Program-made: the position numbers and the translations under genes
Shown here: in pieces, positions 1 through 12,495 of the stretch
Position numbering within the stretch: the first letter of the stretch is position 1
Layout: each line of letters begins with the position of its first letter
The notes under the pieces: model-generated
What the model was told of the DNA's origin: nothing
Databases searched by the model: none
The model's input: the letters and a program-made list of their open reading frames with translations, nothing else
Source of the DNA: Cichorium intybus
Taxonomy: Eukaryota > Streptophyta > Magnoliopsida > Asterales > Asteraceae
Assembly: GCA_023525715.1 (NCBI GenBank)
Contig: CM042012.1
Span: 61,215,205-61,279,204 of the forward strand
Length of the DNA stretch: 64,000 nt
Reading direction: 5' to 3'

Positions 1-50
1 TATACACATACACATACACATGCACATATTAATAAACAATAATAATAAAC

Positions 51-554
<504 letters not shown>

Positions 555-2520
555 TGTAAATAAGATTAATTTTGAGACTTTTTAATAAAGTTGCTTAAAT
601 TAATAAGACTTTATCGGAGATTTTGCAAAGTTGATGCAATGCCCGGTTTCTCATACAAAGTACACCCAGGAATTTTCAAACAATAACACATTAAAAAGGG
701 TATACTTGTACTCAAACCACGAAAACAAGATGTTATCAACATAAATAATTACACAAAAGGTCCTTACAAATTTGTCCAGGCATTACAAATAAATCTATTA
801 CAACTAAAGGACGGGCTCTAATCTTGTCCATCTCTCTTTATCACATGCCTTCCCCTATTACAGCTACAGATACCTGCAAAACAACATAACACTCAAGTGT
901 AAGCTTGTAAAGCTTAGTGAGTAATCTCCAATATAATCCACATATGTCTCTCCATGAACATTCTCATTCTCCTCTCTTGCTATTCTTATTAGCAAGTAAG
1001 CACCTTCTTCTTTTAGCTGAAACCTGTAATTCACCTTTACTTACAACACCAGTTAATTATTAGTATACGTCAACTCATCAATAAGTACCATAACTGGTAC
1101 TGCTCGTAAACTCAATCACATTCTCAACAGTACTCATTTTCACAATTAGCAATACATAATATGCAATTCTCATAACTATAACAATTTAACTCAGAGGCTC
1201 TTTAACTCAACCTCTACATCATATACTCTATTCTTATACTCAATTAGAACAACCATCATGATTGTAGTAATCAAATTCAAAGACTCTTTAACTCACTCAT
1301 TCTAACATGTACTCTACTTTTATACTCAATATAGATTATAACTCGTCTCTTGTTATCCATAGATAACAGAACCTCTCTAACTCTAGCTACCCCAATATCA
1401 AAATAAAACACATATATGTACCACATACACATTACATACTACAAGATATAACTCTTATTTCTCAGTTTGTAAATTTGGTTATCTCAACCAATTAAAAATC
1501 AATAGCAACCTGTTAATTCACAATTCAATCATAAGAATAAATTATAGTTACTCACCTTATATTGACTCAGTATATGGAACCCCCAAATTTCGCGTACCGC
1601 CTCCTGTTCGCTAGACTTGGTTATAACACCATAGTCTAAATCAATTCTCCAACATACATAATCATCTCAATAACATCTATCTCGAAGATGTATAAATCAA
1701 AAGAGGAAAAAAGAGTATAAATGATAAATATCAACTCTATATTTACCGAAACCCCTAAATCCGCGGTTCTACTAATTCAACCGTAGAAACTCGACAATAA
1801 TCTCACAATTAACTCTAAAGGCATCCACTAACAATCTACTAACAACATATATAGCAATATATAGCTAAAACACGAAAATGAAAGTTAGGGTTTCAAAAAC
1901 CCAAAATCAAGAAATCACTCACCTCGATGAATTAGGAATCAAGAGCGCGTTTGCGGGGTTAGATTCGAGTCTCTTTATGTTTCCCCACGAATCTCTAGCT
2001 TCAATTTGACAGAAAATCGCCTCTTTATGCTCTGGAATCGACTTTGGGTCTATTTTTCCCGAAATGAGCATTTTCTGTACTTTAAAGGCTCTGCACGCGT
2101 AACACGGCCGTGTAAAATTTAACACGCCCGCGTTATGCTACAGTGCCCGTGTAAAATTTAGCATGCCCGTGTTTTGCTACAGTAACCAGTAAACACAAAA
2201 TTACCGTGAGTTACACGACCCGTGTAACATTTACACGACCCGTGTAAGCCATTTTTGGCGTTTTTAAGGCTCAAACTTCTTCCAAATGGGTTTCTAATCA
2301 CCCAAACTCATACATTAACTTAACTAATCTTAATCACACCAAGATTAGTACATAAGAAAGGTTTTAACCTCTTCTCCCAAATCAAACAACTCATCACTCA
2401 AAGGTAATCATAAAAGATTGCCACACAACTCTTAATAACTCAAAGCTAGAACCATACTAATTATAAGGTAATAACTCTACTTACCTTAGTAAGCACCTCA
2501 AAATGAAAATGGGTCTTACA
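555..2520 (-). mobile_element. Probable solo Gypsy LTR (minus strand)
   Basis: Read on the minus strand the segment starts TGTAAGACCC and ends TTATTTACA. It contains the motif ACTCACTAAGCTTTACAAGC (plus 915-935), followed by TTTTGCAGGTA, the arrangement seen near the R/U5 part of the other Gypsy LTRs in this window. It also carries a cluster of ACACG-GTGT palindromes. No internal coding region or partner LTR is adjacent, so it looks like a solo LTR. The flanking 5-mers (TTTGC and GTTAA) do not match, so the exact ends are uncertain. Confidence 0.5.
2102..2245. repeat. Cluster of ACACG-GTGT palindromes in LTR
   Basis: Six related 11-13 bp interrupted palindromes start at about 2102, 2122, 2141, 2162, 2213 and 2233. 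The first (ACACGGCCGTGT) is a perfect palindrome and the last two read ACACGACCCGTGT. Neighbouring copies are 19-21 bp apart apart from one larger gap. Similar paired palindromes sit in four other LTR families in this window. Confidence 0.85.
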
Positions 2521-2722
2521 GTTAACGACAGATTTAAAACTTATTGAAATCCGTTAGTATTGTTTTCGATAGGTTACAAGCGGTTTTTCGACTTTGACGG
2601 TTTCTAATCAATCGATAAACGGTCATAAAACAGTCACGAAACACTTCTAAAGTTATCTGTTGGAATTTCATCAGTAATCCGATGAGTTTTTTTTAACTTT
2701 AAAATGTAGTAGTAACACCCTC

Positions 2723-2830
2723 TCTTTTTTATAATGAATGTTGTATTGCATAATTATATTTGAAATAAGTAATTAATTTTTTTTATAATGAATGTTGTAT
2801 TGCATAATTATATTTGAAATAAGTTATTAA
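2723..2830. repeat. 54-bp tandem duplication
   Basis: Two adjacent copies of a unit containing ATAATGAATGTTGTATTGCA. The matching word starts at 2731 and 2785, a period of 54 bp, and the copies are almost identical. Confidence 0.9.
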
Positions 2831-4498
2831 ATTAAGTTATTTTAACCGATAGTTGTCTACATGAATAAAACAACCAACTTACTGGTCCTAGGTTTATCCA
2901 AACAAAAATTCAAAATATATGTGACTTAAAAAATTACATAACATGTGGTAGTGATAGAAATGAAAAGACGAGGCCTAAGTATGAATTAGGAATTAGTTCC
3001 ATGGAAAGTTTAACACCTTGAAGTACCTATCTCAGATTTATTTTTCTTAATTGTTTCCATTTTATCTAAGATAAGATTGATCGTTATAATGTGATCTTTG
3101 GAGACATTAGAATCATTTATGGTGTATTGGTGACATACTATCTTTTAAATGTTAGGGTGTTGCAATTAGGTTTAAATAAAATTTTATACAAAGAGTATTA
3201 TAAATGAAATGCGTAAATAACAGAAAATGGGGATATTGAATTGTTTCGAGAAGGTAGAGTTCTACATGGTGGCTGTTAGAGTAAAAAACATATGCAGCAG
3301 TCCATACCAATTATGCAGCTCCGGTGTCGGATGCTTGAACAAAGCCAGCAAAAAAACTGGTCAAAACAAGATATACCTAGACACTCGTCAACCAATTTTT
3401 TTTATACAAAAGATAAATAAGTAAGTTTTTGTTTTCTAGAAGACTCCAAGTCCAAGTATATCTAACAGTAAAAGTTATTAACCTTGAAAGTGATTGAATA
3501 ATAATCATATTTTATTCCATTATTAGTTAATATGATATATTTTGTAATTATTTATTATCATCATAATTTTAAAGCAATTTTAATAAGAGCTTTTGTTATA
3601 GGTTTCTACTGTTTGTTTGATCATTCAATATCAATCAAGACCATTGAAAACGATCAATATACTATTATGATTTGCACACATCACATTTTTCTTTTTAATA
3701 ATATTTTATTTTACCTCATTATTTACTTTTAGTTTAAAACTACTTGAGTTTAGAAGTCGATCAGGTTGATGTCTTTACAAACACGAAGTTATACATCAAA
3801 CTCCTTTATCTAATAATGATATTTACTAGAATATTTTGTATTAAATATGATGTGTTTAAAAAACTAATTAGAGGTAGATAGTGATAAATCAACTAAATTC
3901 ATATAAAACCTATAGAAAATGTTAAGCATTGAAAATATCATTTAGTTAGAGGTTAAAGTTAACAGAATGATAGGATGACAATATTTTTAAGTATACCATA
4001 TGTTTACTATTAAGAATTTTTTAACATCTCCGATGGAAGTTTTTCTAATAGATTTTTACTATTTGGTTGACCACTCAATATCACTCAACACCATTGGTTG
4101 ACCACTCAATATCTCTTTGGTAGTTTTGCAAGACCTTCCTATACCCTATTATCCCTACCTTCAAAGGAGTTACACTGACATATTCTGCTGGTCTGATGTA
4201 TGTTGGTACTAAGTACTCAAAAATCATTATAAAATGGTATTGCCTATAACATATGCTCATATAGGATCACACAAATAACAAGTAAATCTCGAAAAATGAC
4301 ATTTTATGTGATGAATTTGATTCAAGATAAATTGCCATAACTCTTATGTTTATTGTTTTATATGAAAATAATATGTAATTCATATGGTATGAATTGATTT
4401 AGAGTGTGTATATATTTATATCATTTAAAGCTTAAAGGATTTAAACAAACTTATTTAACTATTGTATTTATTTTAATTTTTAAAATAAATTTTATAAA

Positions 4499-4501
<3 letters not shown>

Positions 4502-4579
<78 letters not shown>
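4502..4579. repeat. (TA)n microsatellite
   Basis: About 39 TA repeats. Short open frames on both strands through it are artefacts. Confidence 0.98.
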
Positions 4580-4583
<4 letters not shown>

Positions 4584-5848
4584 GAAGTTAAATGATATTT
4601 TGAGAGTTTATAATTTATAAATGATATAAAGAAAAGTTTATAAATTATGAAGTAGAAAGGGTGTGTGACACTCTCCTCCCTTCTCCTCTCTTTCAAGCCA
4701 ATATAGGGGCCAATGGGAAAAGTTTGGACTCTCTGTTATCCATTGCATGGCATCTCTTTTCCCTAAGCTTAATGATTAAGACCATTGTATACTTCTATTT
4801 TAGAAATGAAGTTACATCTCTTTTTTCTCTTGGAAGTCTTGGCAAAAAGATTCACACACTCTCTCTCACACTTTCTCTCATTAAAAGTTAGTAGATTAGA
4901 AAGTCTTAGATTAATAACCCCATGAATTAAATGGTCTTTACTTCAAGCTTAACCAATTAATCTAAACTTACAAGAATTATACTAGCATACGTATTGGAGA
5001 TCTTTCTTGGGTGGATACCTATAGTGATTATCATGTTTTGGGTTAGGTTGCCATCATCAACAACATACAGCTTTTGAGTTGGATTCAAAGGTTGTAGTCC
5101 TTTTTTCTCTTTCCTTGTTGTTGTATTTATCTTTTCATGCATGTAATTGATCCTTGGTAGGAATTAAAGTTATGTTTGTTCAAAATGTTTTTAAGCTTCC
5201 GTTTTAAGTTCTATGATTTTATGTGTTTTTGGAAACCATATTTTGCATAAAATCTAAACAAGTGATATCAGATACATTGTTATATTGCATGATTATATAA
5301 CATGTTTATTTGGATAAACTTGGTTTTTAGAAGCCATGAATGTTTTTCTTCTTGTAAGAAAGGTTCATGCATTGCTTCTTTGGCAACATGCATATGCTAG
5401 TTATATGATTTTATGTGACCAAACTTAACATGCATTTTGGTCACATGAATGTTTCCTTATAAAAACAATATGTTCTTTTGCTTATGATTTTATGTGAAAT
5501 ATGCATAAACAAGTCATGGACCATGTAATTTGTGTTGTGTTTTTTTCAATATGGTTGTGATATTATTTATTTATTCAAATGGTTTGTAATAGTAAGTACA
5601 TATTTCTTCATTTTGTTAACTTATTAAGTATTAGATTAGTATTAGACTATTTTATATAGCTTAAAATGTAACTAAACATGAAAATAGAGAGCGTAATGAA
5701 GAGCAAAAGTTGAACATGATTTTCTTAGCCTATTGTGAGCTCTCGCCCATGAGGGATAAAAACCAAAATTTTTAGATTATATATTTTTTTCTAACACTTG
5801 ATGGGGTCTTCATTCTTTTGCATGAATAGGATGTTTTGGCAAGTGAGA

Positions 5849-6611
5849 TGTAATATCCATGTTTCGGGCCTAGAAGTTTTGGCTTAAACCGACAAAATAA
5901 AACTTATTTTGTAATTAAGGAAAACAAATAAATAAATAAATTTAATATTTTGTTATATTTTTATATTGTGAATAAATGAGACAATATGGTTTTAGAATCT
6001 AATTGTAAACCAAAGATGAGAAATTTTGTCATAAGGACTAAAAGTGTGAAATTGGCCAAACTTACCCTAAGTGGATGTGACTAGTCAAGGATTTAGAAAG
6101 ATTAGAAAACATTGTGAAGGAACCGATGTAGAAACTTAGAGTAGGTTAAATAATTCCTTAAGTTCATATTAATGACCAAATAGTAAAGAATTTTAGTGTA
6201 AGGGACCATTTGTGTCAATTTGGGAAACTAAGGGTTCATGTTGACCTAGTCAATGACTCAAGTGAAATAAATAATTATATTTGGGGGCATAAGTATGAAT
6301 ATGGAGACTTCTTATGAGAATAATGGACTTTTGGGTGTTGGGTGGAGAAAGATCAAACTATGGGGACTAAAGCTGCAAAGTCTTGAAAGAGGTAAGGTTT
6401 TTGATGGGGGTTTTCCCCATTTCAGCCACAATCACGAGTTTAGAGAGGGGGGAGGATAAAACGGCGATTTTCATGGATTCCAAGAAGGATTGTGGCTTGT
6501 TCTTGAAGATTGATCATATACTTGAAGATTTCAAGCAATCTAAGGTATAAACCCACCTTTCTAGCTCTAGATTTTCGAGTTTGGATTTGGGGTTTGGACC
6601 CAATCTGAAAT
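5849..6611 (+). mobile_element. Gypsy-A LTR, 5' piece
   Basis: Begins TGTAATATCC followed by GTTTCGGGCC, the usual start of a long plant Gypsy LTR. It is interrupted at 6611 by Copia-1: the 5 bp before Copia-1 (GAAAT, 6607-6611) recur directly after it (35196-35200), and the LTR-like sequence then continues. The continuation carries the palindromes and the ACTCACTAGGC motif that belong in such an LTR. Confidence 0.65.
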
Positions 6612-7020
6612 TGTTAGGAATTATTTTAGTGGTTTAATATTTGCATTTAATTAGGACTAAAATAGAAAATATAATTAATTTGGGTTTTATTGTGTAGATC
6701 GGTGTGAACCGAACCACACTTGGTTGTTCGGTTTTGGTCCTTGATCGAAAGGGCCTTATGGGCTTGTTTCTAGGTTCATGGGCTTGGGTTGCTAGGGTTT
6801 TTAGGTCTAGGGTATTTAAGCAAATTATGACCTAATTTGTGAGGTTGATTGCCTAGAGAATTGTGCTAACCTAGAGAGAGAAACTTTGAGTGTTCTTCGC
6901 AATCACACAACTTATGTACTAGTCTTGATCAATACAAGAGTGCATTGAAGTTGAAATAATCTCCTTGTTCTTATTATTTGACTGATATCATTGTGTTATT
7001 GTGAGATCAAAGGACCTACA
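6612..7020 (+). repeat. Copia-1 5' LTR
   Basis: 409 bp, starts TGTTAGGAA and ends CCTACA, with a TATA-like TATTTAAG at about 6812. The 3' copy lies at 34792-35195; a 5-bp deletion there (after TTTAAGCA) accounts for the length difference. Confidence 0.97.
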
Positions 7021-7897
7021 ATTGGTATCAGAGCTAGTTTTGGTATCAATCTTTCATTTTTTTTCTCTTGAGATTTTTGAAGATTTTGAGCCTTTTGATC
7101 CGTTTTGTGTGAAATATGGACTGTTTTTGGTGTTTTGAGCTTAAAGTTCTTAGTGTTCTTGAATATCTTCAAGAAAAATCCTTAAAAAATTAATTTTTGA
7201 TCCAAAAAGGCTGTTACAGAAGTTGTTTGTGCGTAACTTTTGAGATTCAGATCTGAAAGGTAGTCGTTCGGTTAGGCTCCTTGGCGGCTAAGTGTTTCAT
7301 TTGGTTGTTCGGCGGCAGAAAATTAGCGCTTAGGGTTTTCTTTGATTGATCGGTCCATTAAGCATTGTTCGACCCGTCCTTTTATTGTTCGGTGGGCTTC
7401 AGCATTCCTCGGTCCAGCAAGCAGTTAATCAGTCCGCCTAAGTTGTTCGGTCAACGTAAAAAGAAACGCGCCTGCACTCCACAGCCTCGAACTGGCGACC
7501 TCTCATTCCTCTTTTCAACGCTTTTTCCGGTTGATCCAACTACTTTTTTATTATTCGGTCTGCCCTCGCCTTTCGGTGCTTTCTCCTTCATTTGAACATT
7601 ACTCAGTCAAATCCTTTTGCTCGGTCGCACACCTTTTATTGCTTGGCCCGCATAATTTTTTTGTTGATCGGTCATTATTTTGCCAAGTTACTCGGTTCTT
7701 GGTTGCTCGGTCATTGTTCGGTCATTGCAAGTTATTCGATCAAGGTCTTGTTTGCACCATTGCTCGGTCAATCCTTGTTTCTCGGTCTCTTTGAGGTTTT
7801 TTGGTGCACTTAATTGTTCGGTCCAATTTTGACTTTTCCGGGAAATTTTTCGTTGAAACCTTGGATTGTGTCAAATTTTTTTGCGATTAACTTTAAG
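7021..7897 (+). promoter_or_regulatory. Copia-1 leader with PBS and TCGGT motif cluster
   Basis: The primer binding site TGGTATCAGAGC (7023-7034) is complementary to the 3' end of plant initiator tRNA-Met and sits 2 bp after the LTR. The leader is about 0.87 kb and from about 7262 to 7825 holds some 17 copies of (T/C)TCGGT, many as GCTCGGTCA or GTTCGGTCC, at irregular 10-60 bp spacing. The same phrase GTTCGGTTTTGGTCC occurs in the LTR. Confidence 0.85.
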
Positions 7898-9349
7898 ATG
7901 GATTTAACAACTATGAATTTGCATTCCGATCTCGATACCGTGATGGGTACTGTTACCCGCATTCCCAGACTGTTAAATGCTGAAGGCTTTGATGAATGGA
8001 AATTTAGATTTGAAAAATACGCGAAAATGAAAGACAACAATATATGGAGAAGCATTGTGAGAGGTCCGATTTTAATAACAAATACACTTGAGGATGGTAC
8101 GGTGGTTATAAAGTCTCCGAAAGAATACTCGAATGAAGATTTTGATTTAACTGAAGTTGATGATCGTGCCCTCGCTACTCTCACGATGGCTCTGTCTCCT
8201 GATATCGCTCAAGGATTCAGGGAATATAAATCAGCCAAAGCTTTATGGGAAGCACTTGTTAAGGTTTATGAAGGCAACGAGGACATGAGACAAAGCAGAC
8301 AGGATCTGCTTAGACAAAGATTTAACTTGGTTAATCATGTTCTCGGGAAGACACTTGAAGTTCAGTTGCAACACTTTATAACTCTCAACACTGAGTTGAG
8401 TACTGCTGGAATAGTGCGGTCAAGATCTGAAATCAACAAGAAGCTGTTGAACTCCCTTCCAAGAAATTGGGCTATGTATGTGGCTGTGATCAAGAAGACG
8501 AAGGATCTGAATAGTTTGTCTCTTTCTGAAATTTTGGCTGTCGTCAAAGCTTGTGATATGGATGACAAACAACTAGAGATAAATTACGTAAATTCTTATC
8601 AATCTACCAACCTAAGTGTTTCTATAAATAGTGTCTTTTCTGCTTTGCCTGCTCAAGTTCCAATTTATCAAGCTTCTTCTTCTTCCAGCAAGCCAATGGC
8701 ATCTCCAGTTCCCTCTATTCATGTTACTCCAGCTCCAACTCTTCCCAAAGGAGCTGAAGAAAATTTAGGTTTAATGGCTGGTCTTCTAAACTGCTATAAT
8801 TCTCTTTGTGCTGGTGAGCTGGTTCAACCAATGATGGTAGGAGATCTTGATCAAGTTCACCCCGATGATGTGGAAGAAATGGATATTTCCTGGCATATCG
8901 CTATGGCGGTATTCAGGGAAAATAAGTTCATTCAGAGGACGGGTAGAAACAATTGGGTTGCAAACAATGGAGAAAAGAAAGTGGGTTTCAACAAGACCAA
9001 ACTCTGGTGCTATAATTGTCATGAGCCTGGGCACTTTGCTCGTGAATGTACTAAGCCTAGAGTGGAGAATACTGAGAGAAATCTGGTGGCTACTGGAACA
9101 AACTGTGATGTAGATACTCAGAATACTGAAAGGGCAATGGTTGCGCAACAGTTCTCTTGGGATGACCAGATGCAAGCACTGAATTTGACTGAAGGTGGTG
9201 AAGCTCACTTGGCCCAAGCTGAAGGTGATGTGGATGCTGAGGCAGCTGAGGAAGAAATGATGAATTTGCAGTTCGCCTTCGTGGTTTCCACTACTCCTGT
9301 TACCACTTCTACCAATGATGAGGTTAGTAAAGTTTCATGCTCTTCTTAA
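7898..9349 (+). CDS. gag: Copia-1 Gag polyprotein, N-terminal part
   Basis: Capsid and nucleocapsid protein that packages the element RNA in cytoplasmic virus-like particles. The frame opens at 7814, but the Met at 7898 (MDLTTMNLHS) is the better start because the sequence from there reads like a copia Gag (LLNAEGFDEWKFRFEKYAK), giving about 483 residues. The middle has the helical UBN2-type capsid region (RQDLLRQRFNLV, LLNSLPRNWAMYV). Near the C-terminus is one zinc knuckle of the form CX2CX4HX4C (CYNCHEPGHFAREC, about 9007-9048). The frame ends at a TAA at 9347, which is probably premature because Gag-like coiled-coil sequence continues beyond it in the same reading frame. Confidence 0.88.
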   Translation: MDLTTMNLHSDLDTVMGTVTRIPRLLNAEGFDEWKFRFEKYAKMKDNNIWRSIVRGPILITNTLEDGTVVIKSPKEYSNEDFDLTEVDDRALATLTMALSPDIAQGFREYKSAKALWEALVKVYEGNEDMRQSRQDLLRQRFNLVNHVLGKTLEVQLQHFITLNTELSTAGIVRSRSEINKKLLNSLPRNWAMYVAVIKKTKDLNSLSLSEILAVVKACDMDDKQLEINYVNSYQSTNLSVSINSVFSALPAQVPIYQASSSSSKPMASPVPSIHVTPAPTLPKGAEENLGLMAGLLNCYNSLCAGELVQPMMVGDLDQVHPDDVEEMDISWHIAMAVFRENKFIQRTGRNNWVANNGEKKVGFNKTKLWCYNCHEPGHFARECTKPRVENTERNLVATGTNCDVDTQNTERAMVAQQFSWDDQMQALNLTEGGEAHLAQAEGDVDAEAAEEEMMNLQFAFVVSTTPVTTSTNDEVSKVSCSS

Positions 9350-10499
9350 ACTTGTGTTGATATAATTGCAAAGTATCGTGAACATAATGATCGTCTTGTT
9401 AAAGAAGTGTTTAACATTACAAACAATGTTTATGATGCTAAAAAGAAATTGAAACCTTTACAAGAAAAACTTGATGCTAAAACTTCTGATTTTAAGAAAG
9501 TTCAAGAGGAATAAAGTACTGTAAGCACTCGATATCGTTGTGTAAAAGAAACAATTGCTAAATTAACTGCTGAACTTGACGCATTGAAAGCAAAATTCAA
9601 TGATGCTGAATTTAATTCCAAAAAGTTCGATGTGTCAAGTGAAGTAGTTGAGTCTATAATTGAACATCAAACTAAATGGGCTAGTAAACAGGGTGAAGGT
9701 TTTGGTTATAAATCTGTTCCACCTCCATATAATCATAATTATGTATCATCTGTTGTAACTGAAGAGTCGGAAGAATGTTATCACTCGAATTTCATCAAAA
9801 AGGATCAATCTGGCATCGCTGAGAGTAATAAATCGAACTCTACTGACGCTTCTACCTCATGTGCAGATAATTTGAAGGAGAAAGATGAGAAGAAGGAAGA
9901 CAAGAGTACTTTTGATTCTGTTAAAACTTGTTCTAAGACTGATGATTCTGATTCGCCTGCTTTAAATTTTTCTGTTAAAACTGCTAAATCTGTTAGACCT
10001 TTAAAAATTCGTAATGATGTGAACTTTCAAAATTCTAGGTTTAAAAATTCTGTTAAATGTTCTGATGCATGCTTGTGTGTGTGTGTGGAAATGCTTTGAA
10101 TATATCTAGACCTGGACAAACATCCACTACCCCTGTTAAAAGACAAACTTGCTTTAACTGTGGAATCGTTGGTCACATTGCAGAAATTGTCCCCGATATT
10201 TGTATACGCATCAACATGAACAGTTTTGGCAGAACGTGCCAAGGGGGAGACCTTATAAAAGAAAACCCTCGAGGTCATGTTCTCGGAATGAGAATTGGGA
10301 TGACGTGAAAGCCAAGAATCAAACTTCTCAATACAAAAAGACTGTTTCGAGAAATGACGGTGTCTTACCAAACTTTGCAAGATCAAAGTCATCTCAAGAA
10401 TCAACTTCAAATAGTTGTTCTGATTCAAAATCTGATGCTAAGGTTCCCATCTGGTCCAAGGATAAAAGATTTAAATCAAATGACAGATGGATTCCTTAG
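9350..10499 (+). pseudogene. Copia-1 Gag extension with second zinc knuckle, broken
   Basis: Continues Gag past the stop at 9347. A Lys/Glu-rich coiled-coil segment is interrupted by TAA at 9512, then an open run from 9584 to 10099 contains EGFGYKSVPPPYNHNY, a signature seen in long-Gag plant copia elements as I recall them. After a frameshift near 10080 a second knuckle-like motif CFNCGIVGHIAE appears at about 10150-10185 but lacks the final Cys. Further basic, Ser-rich sequence follows in another frame to 10499. Confidence 0.7.
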
Positions 10500-10625
10500 G
10501 CAGTATTCCAAAATCTGCTGTGAATTCTCCATTATTTGACAATCGTGATATGAGTTTGAATCCGTAAAATGTATCGATAGTTTGGGTCAACCCAGTTTCC
10601 GTATAGACTGGGTCCCTAAATCTAA

Positions 10626-10922
10626 TTGATCCCGCAACTTGTGCAGGAACAGCTGTGGAGGAATTGGTATGTTGATAGCGGTTGTTCCAGGCACATGACA
10701 GGCGACAGGTCCCAATTACACAACATTGAAAATTTTAATGGTGGATGTGTTTTCTTTGCGGGAAGTGAAAAGGGAAAGATCACTCAAAGGGGAATTGTAT
10801 CCAATGGCGTGTTGAAATTTGAGAACGTAAACTTTGTACCTGAGCTCAAGCACAGTCTGCTGAGCGTTTCTCAAATCTTTGACAAAGGTTTTTCAACCCA
10901 CTTCACCAAGAGGAATGTCTGA
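10626..10922 (+). pseudogene. Copia-1 protease
   Basis: Aspartic protease domain that would cleave the Gag-Pol precursor. The catalytic D-S-G sits in WYVDSGCSRHMTGD (about 10666-10705), followed by FAGSEKGKITQRG and LKHSLLSVSQIFDKGF, the normal copia order. The frame ends in TGA at 10920, just before the integrase zinc-binding region, so the original polyprotein is broken here. Confidence 0.85.
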
Positions 10923-10924
10923 TA

Positions 10925-11728
10925 TTGAAACCTGGTGTTGTCATTCCCGAGGAGTGGATTCTTGTCAGATCAGAACGAAAGATCAACGCTTATATTATCG
11001 ACATGAATCACAACACTCCGGAAAATGTCACTTGTTTATTCTCTAAAGCTTCTGAACAGAATGCCATGCTTTGGCATCGACGTCTTGGTAACTCCAACGC
11101 GAAGAATTTGAATCGTATTGCGAAAAATGAACTTGTCCGGGGGCTTCCCATCAAAGACTTCATCACATTCGAAAAGTGTGTTGCATGTGCTCAAGGCAAA
11201 CATCATCGGAAGCCACATCAGCGCAAATTGGTCTACTCTATTGACTCGCTCCCTCAACTGATTCACATGGATCTCTTCGGCCCGGTCAACGTCCTCAGTA
11301 TCAATAAAAGCTCTTATTGTTTAGTTATAACTGATGATTACTCACGTTTTACTTGGGTTTTCTTTTTGAAGCAAAAGAGTGAAACTACTGAGCGGTCAAG
11401 AGATTTGTCACTTTAATCGAGAATCAAACGAATCAGAAGTTGAAGGAAATTCGGTGTGACAATGGGACTGAATTCAAGAACGCGGTTCTGGATAAATTTT
11501 GTGCAGATAAAGGAGTGCAGCGTCAATACAGTGCTGCTTGTACACCACAACAAAATGGTGTTGCTGAGCGTCGAAACAGAACTTTAATTGAAGCTGCACG
11601 CACTATGCTCTGCGATTCTAAATTACCGGTGTTCTTTTGGGCTGAAGCAGTTAACACGGCTTGTTATGTTCAGAACTGGGTCATCATCAACAAGCGCCAA
11701 ATGAAGAGTCCATATGAGATCCTCTATG
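10925..11728 (+). pseudogene. Copia-1 integrase, split by the LARD array
   Basis: Inserts element cDNA into the host genome. The GAG-pre-integrase HHCC-type segment (LWHRRLGNSNAKNL, then CVACAQGKHHRKPH) is followed by the DDE core: first D in HMDLFGPVN, second D in IRCDNGTEF, and E in QQNGVAERRNRT, all intact. A frameshift near 11395-11410 separates the first D from the rest. The domain stops at SPYEILY where the LARD array begins (11729). The integrase C-terminus and the linker to RT are not found on the far side, so about a domain of host element is missing. Confidence 0.88.
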
Positions 11729-12495
11729 TGAAGGGTTTTCTAGCAAATAATGAACACAAAATTCCTTATGGTTCACATGCAACCCTAGAAAGATCTATGT
11801 TTTCTTCTATGAAGATAATAAACTAAAACCTAAAGGCCAACAATAATTATTAAAGATCAAAACAAGAATTACTAACCTTTTGATCTTGTTCTTGAAGCTA
11901 GCAGCAAAAGTATCCTGCCTCAAATGAAAGTCATACCCACAGCAATGGAGAAGACAGTCCAGCAGAGTTTGTCTGGTTGAAGTTGGCGTGAATAATGGGG
12001 AGCTAGAGGGTTCCTTTTATAGCCTCCTAGGGTTACACCTGAAACCCTAAGGAGCCTCCAAGTGGGCAAGCCTGTTGACCACTTGGACCAGATCCCTAAA
12101 CCCTAATTAGGGTTTTCGCCAGCCCTAGAGAATCCTCCAAGGGTGGCGCCACTTTTGGCCCCTGGACTTCTCTTTGCCAGTTATTCAACTATTGAATAAA
12201 TACAAACTAGTCCTCACACTTTTAATTAATTAATTTAATCACTAAATTAAATCCAATTAATTCTAGATTAAATCTTAATTAATTATTATGGTTTCTAATT
12301 AATATATTAACACTTAAATATATTAATAAACCATTTAATTAATTCTATTGATTTATTAAACAATTAATAAATCAACCTTTTACTCTACCGAACTCTATCC
12401 TGACCTCCAGCTATGAGGGCAACCCAAATGGACTTTGCTTCAATTAACAAGATAAATATAGTTGTAAAGTCATGGCTTAGACACCTAATCCAACA
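11729..12495 (-). repeat. LARD LTR 1 (3' LTR of the array)
   Basis: 767 bp, TG...CA. The minus-strand TATA box TATAAAAG lies at 12014-12021 in a GC-rich context. A perfect 10-bp palindrome GTGGCGCCAC occurs near 12145. It differs from the other two LTRs at very few positions by eye, for example GCCAGCCC against GCCAACCC near 12120. Confidence 0.96.

Larger units (their letters stand above)
2521..5848. other. No gene seen; AT-rich non-coding DNA
   Basis: About 3.3 kb with no recognisable protein domain, LTR or RNA gene. It contains a 54-bp tandem duplication and a TA microsatellite, listed separately, and a pyrimidine-rich stretch near 4665-4700 and 4855-4880. The start (2521-2690) has phrases such as GACGGTTTC and CCGTTAG that resemble CACTA or Mutator ends, but no TIR pair could be established. 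Confidence 0.6.

Noticed and set aside
2521..2700. CACTA or Mutator end
   Set aside because: Suggestive phrases only; no terminal inverted repeat pair or target duplication was found.
8786..9217. 143-codon minus-strand frame
   Set aside because: It is antisense to the well-supported Gag frame of Copia-1.
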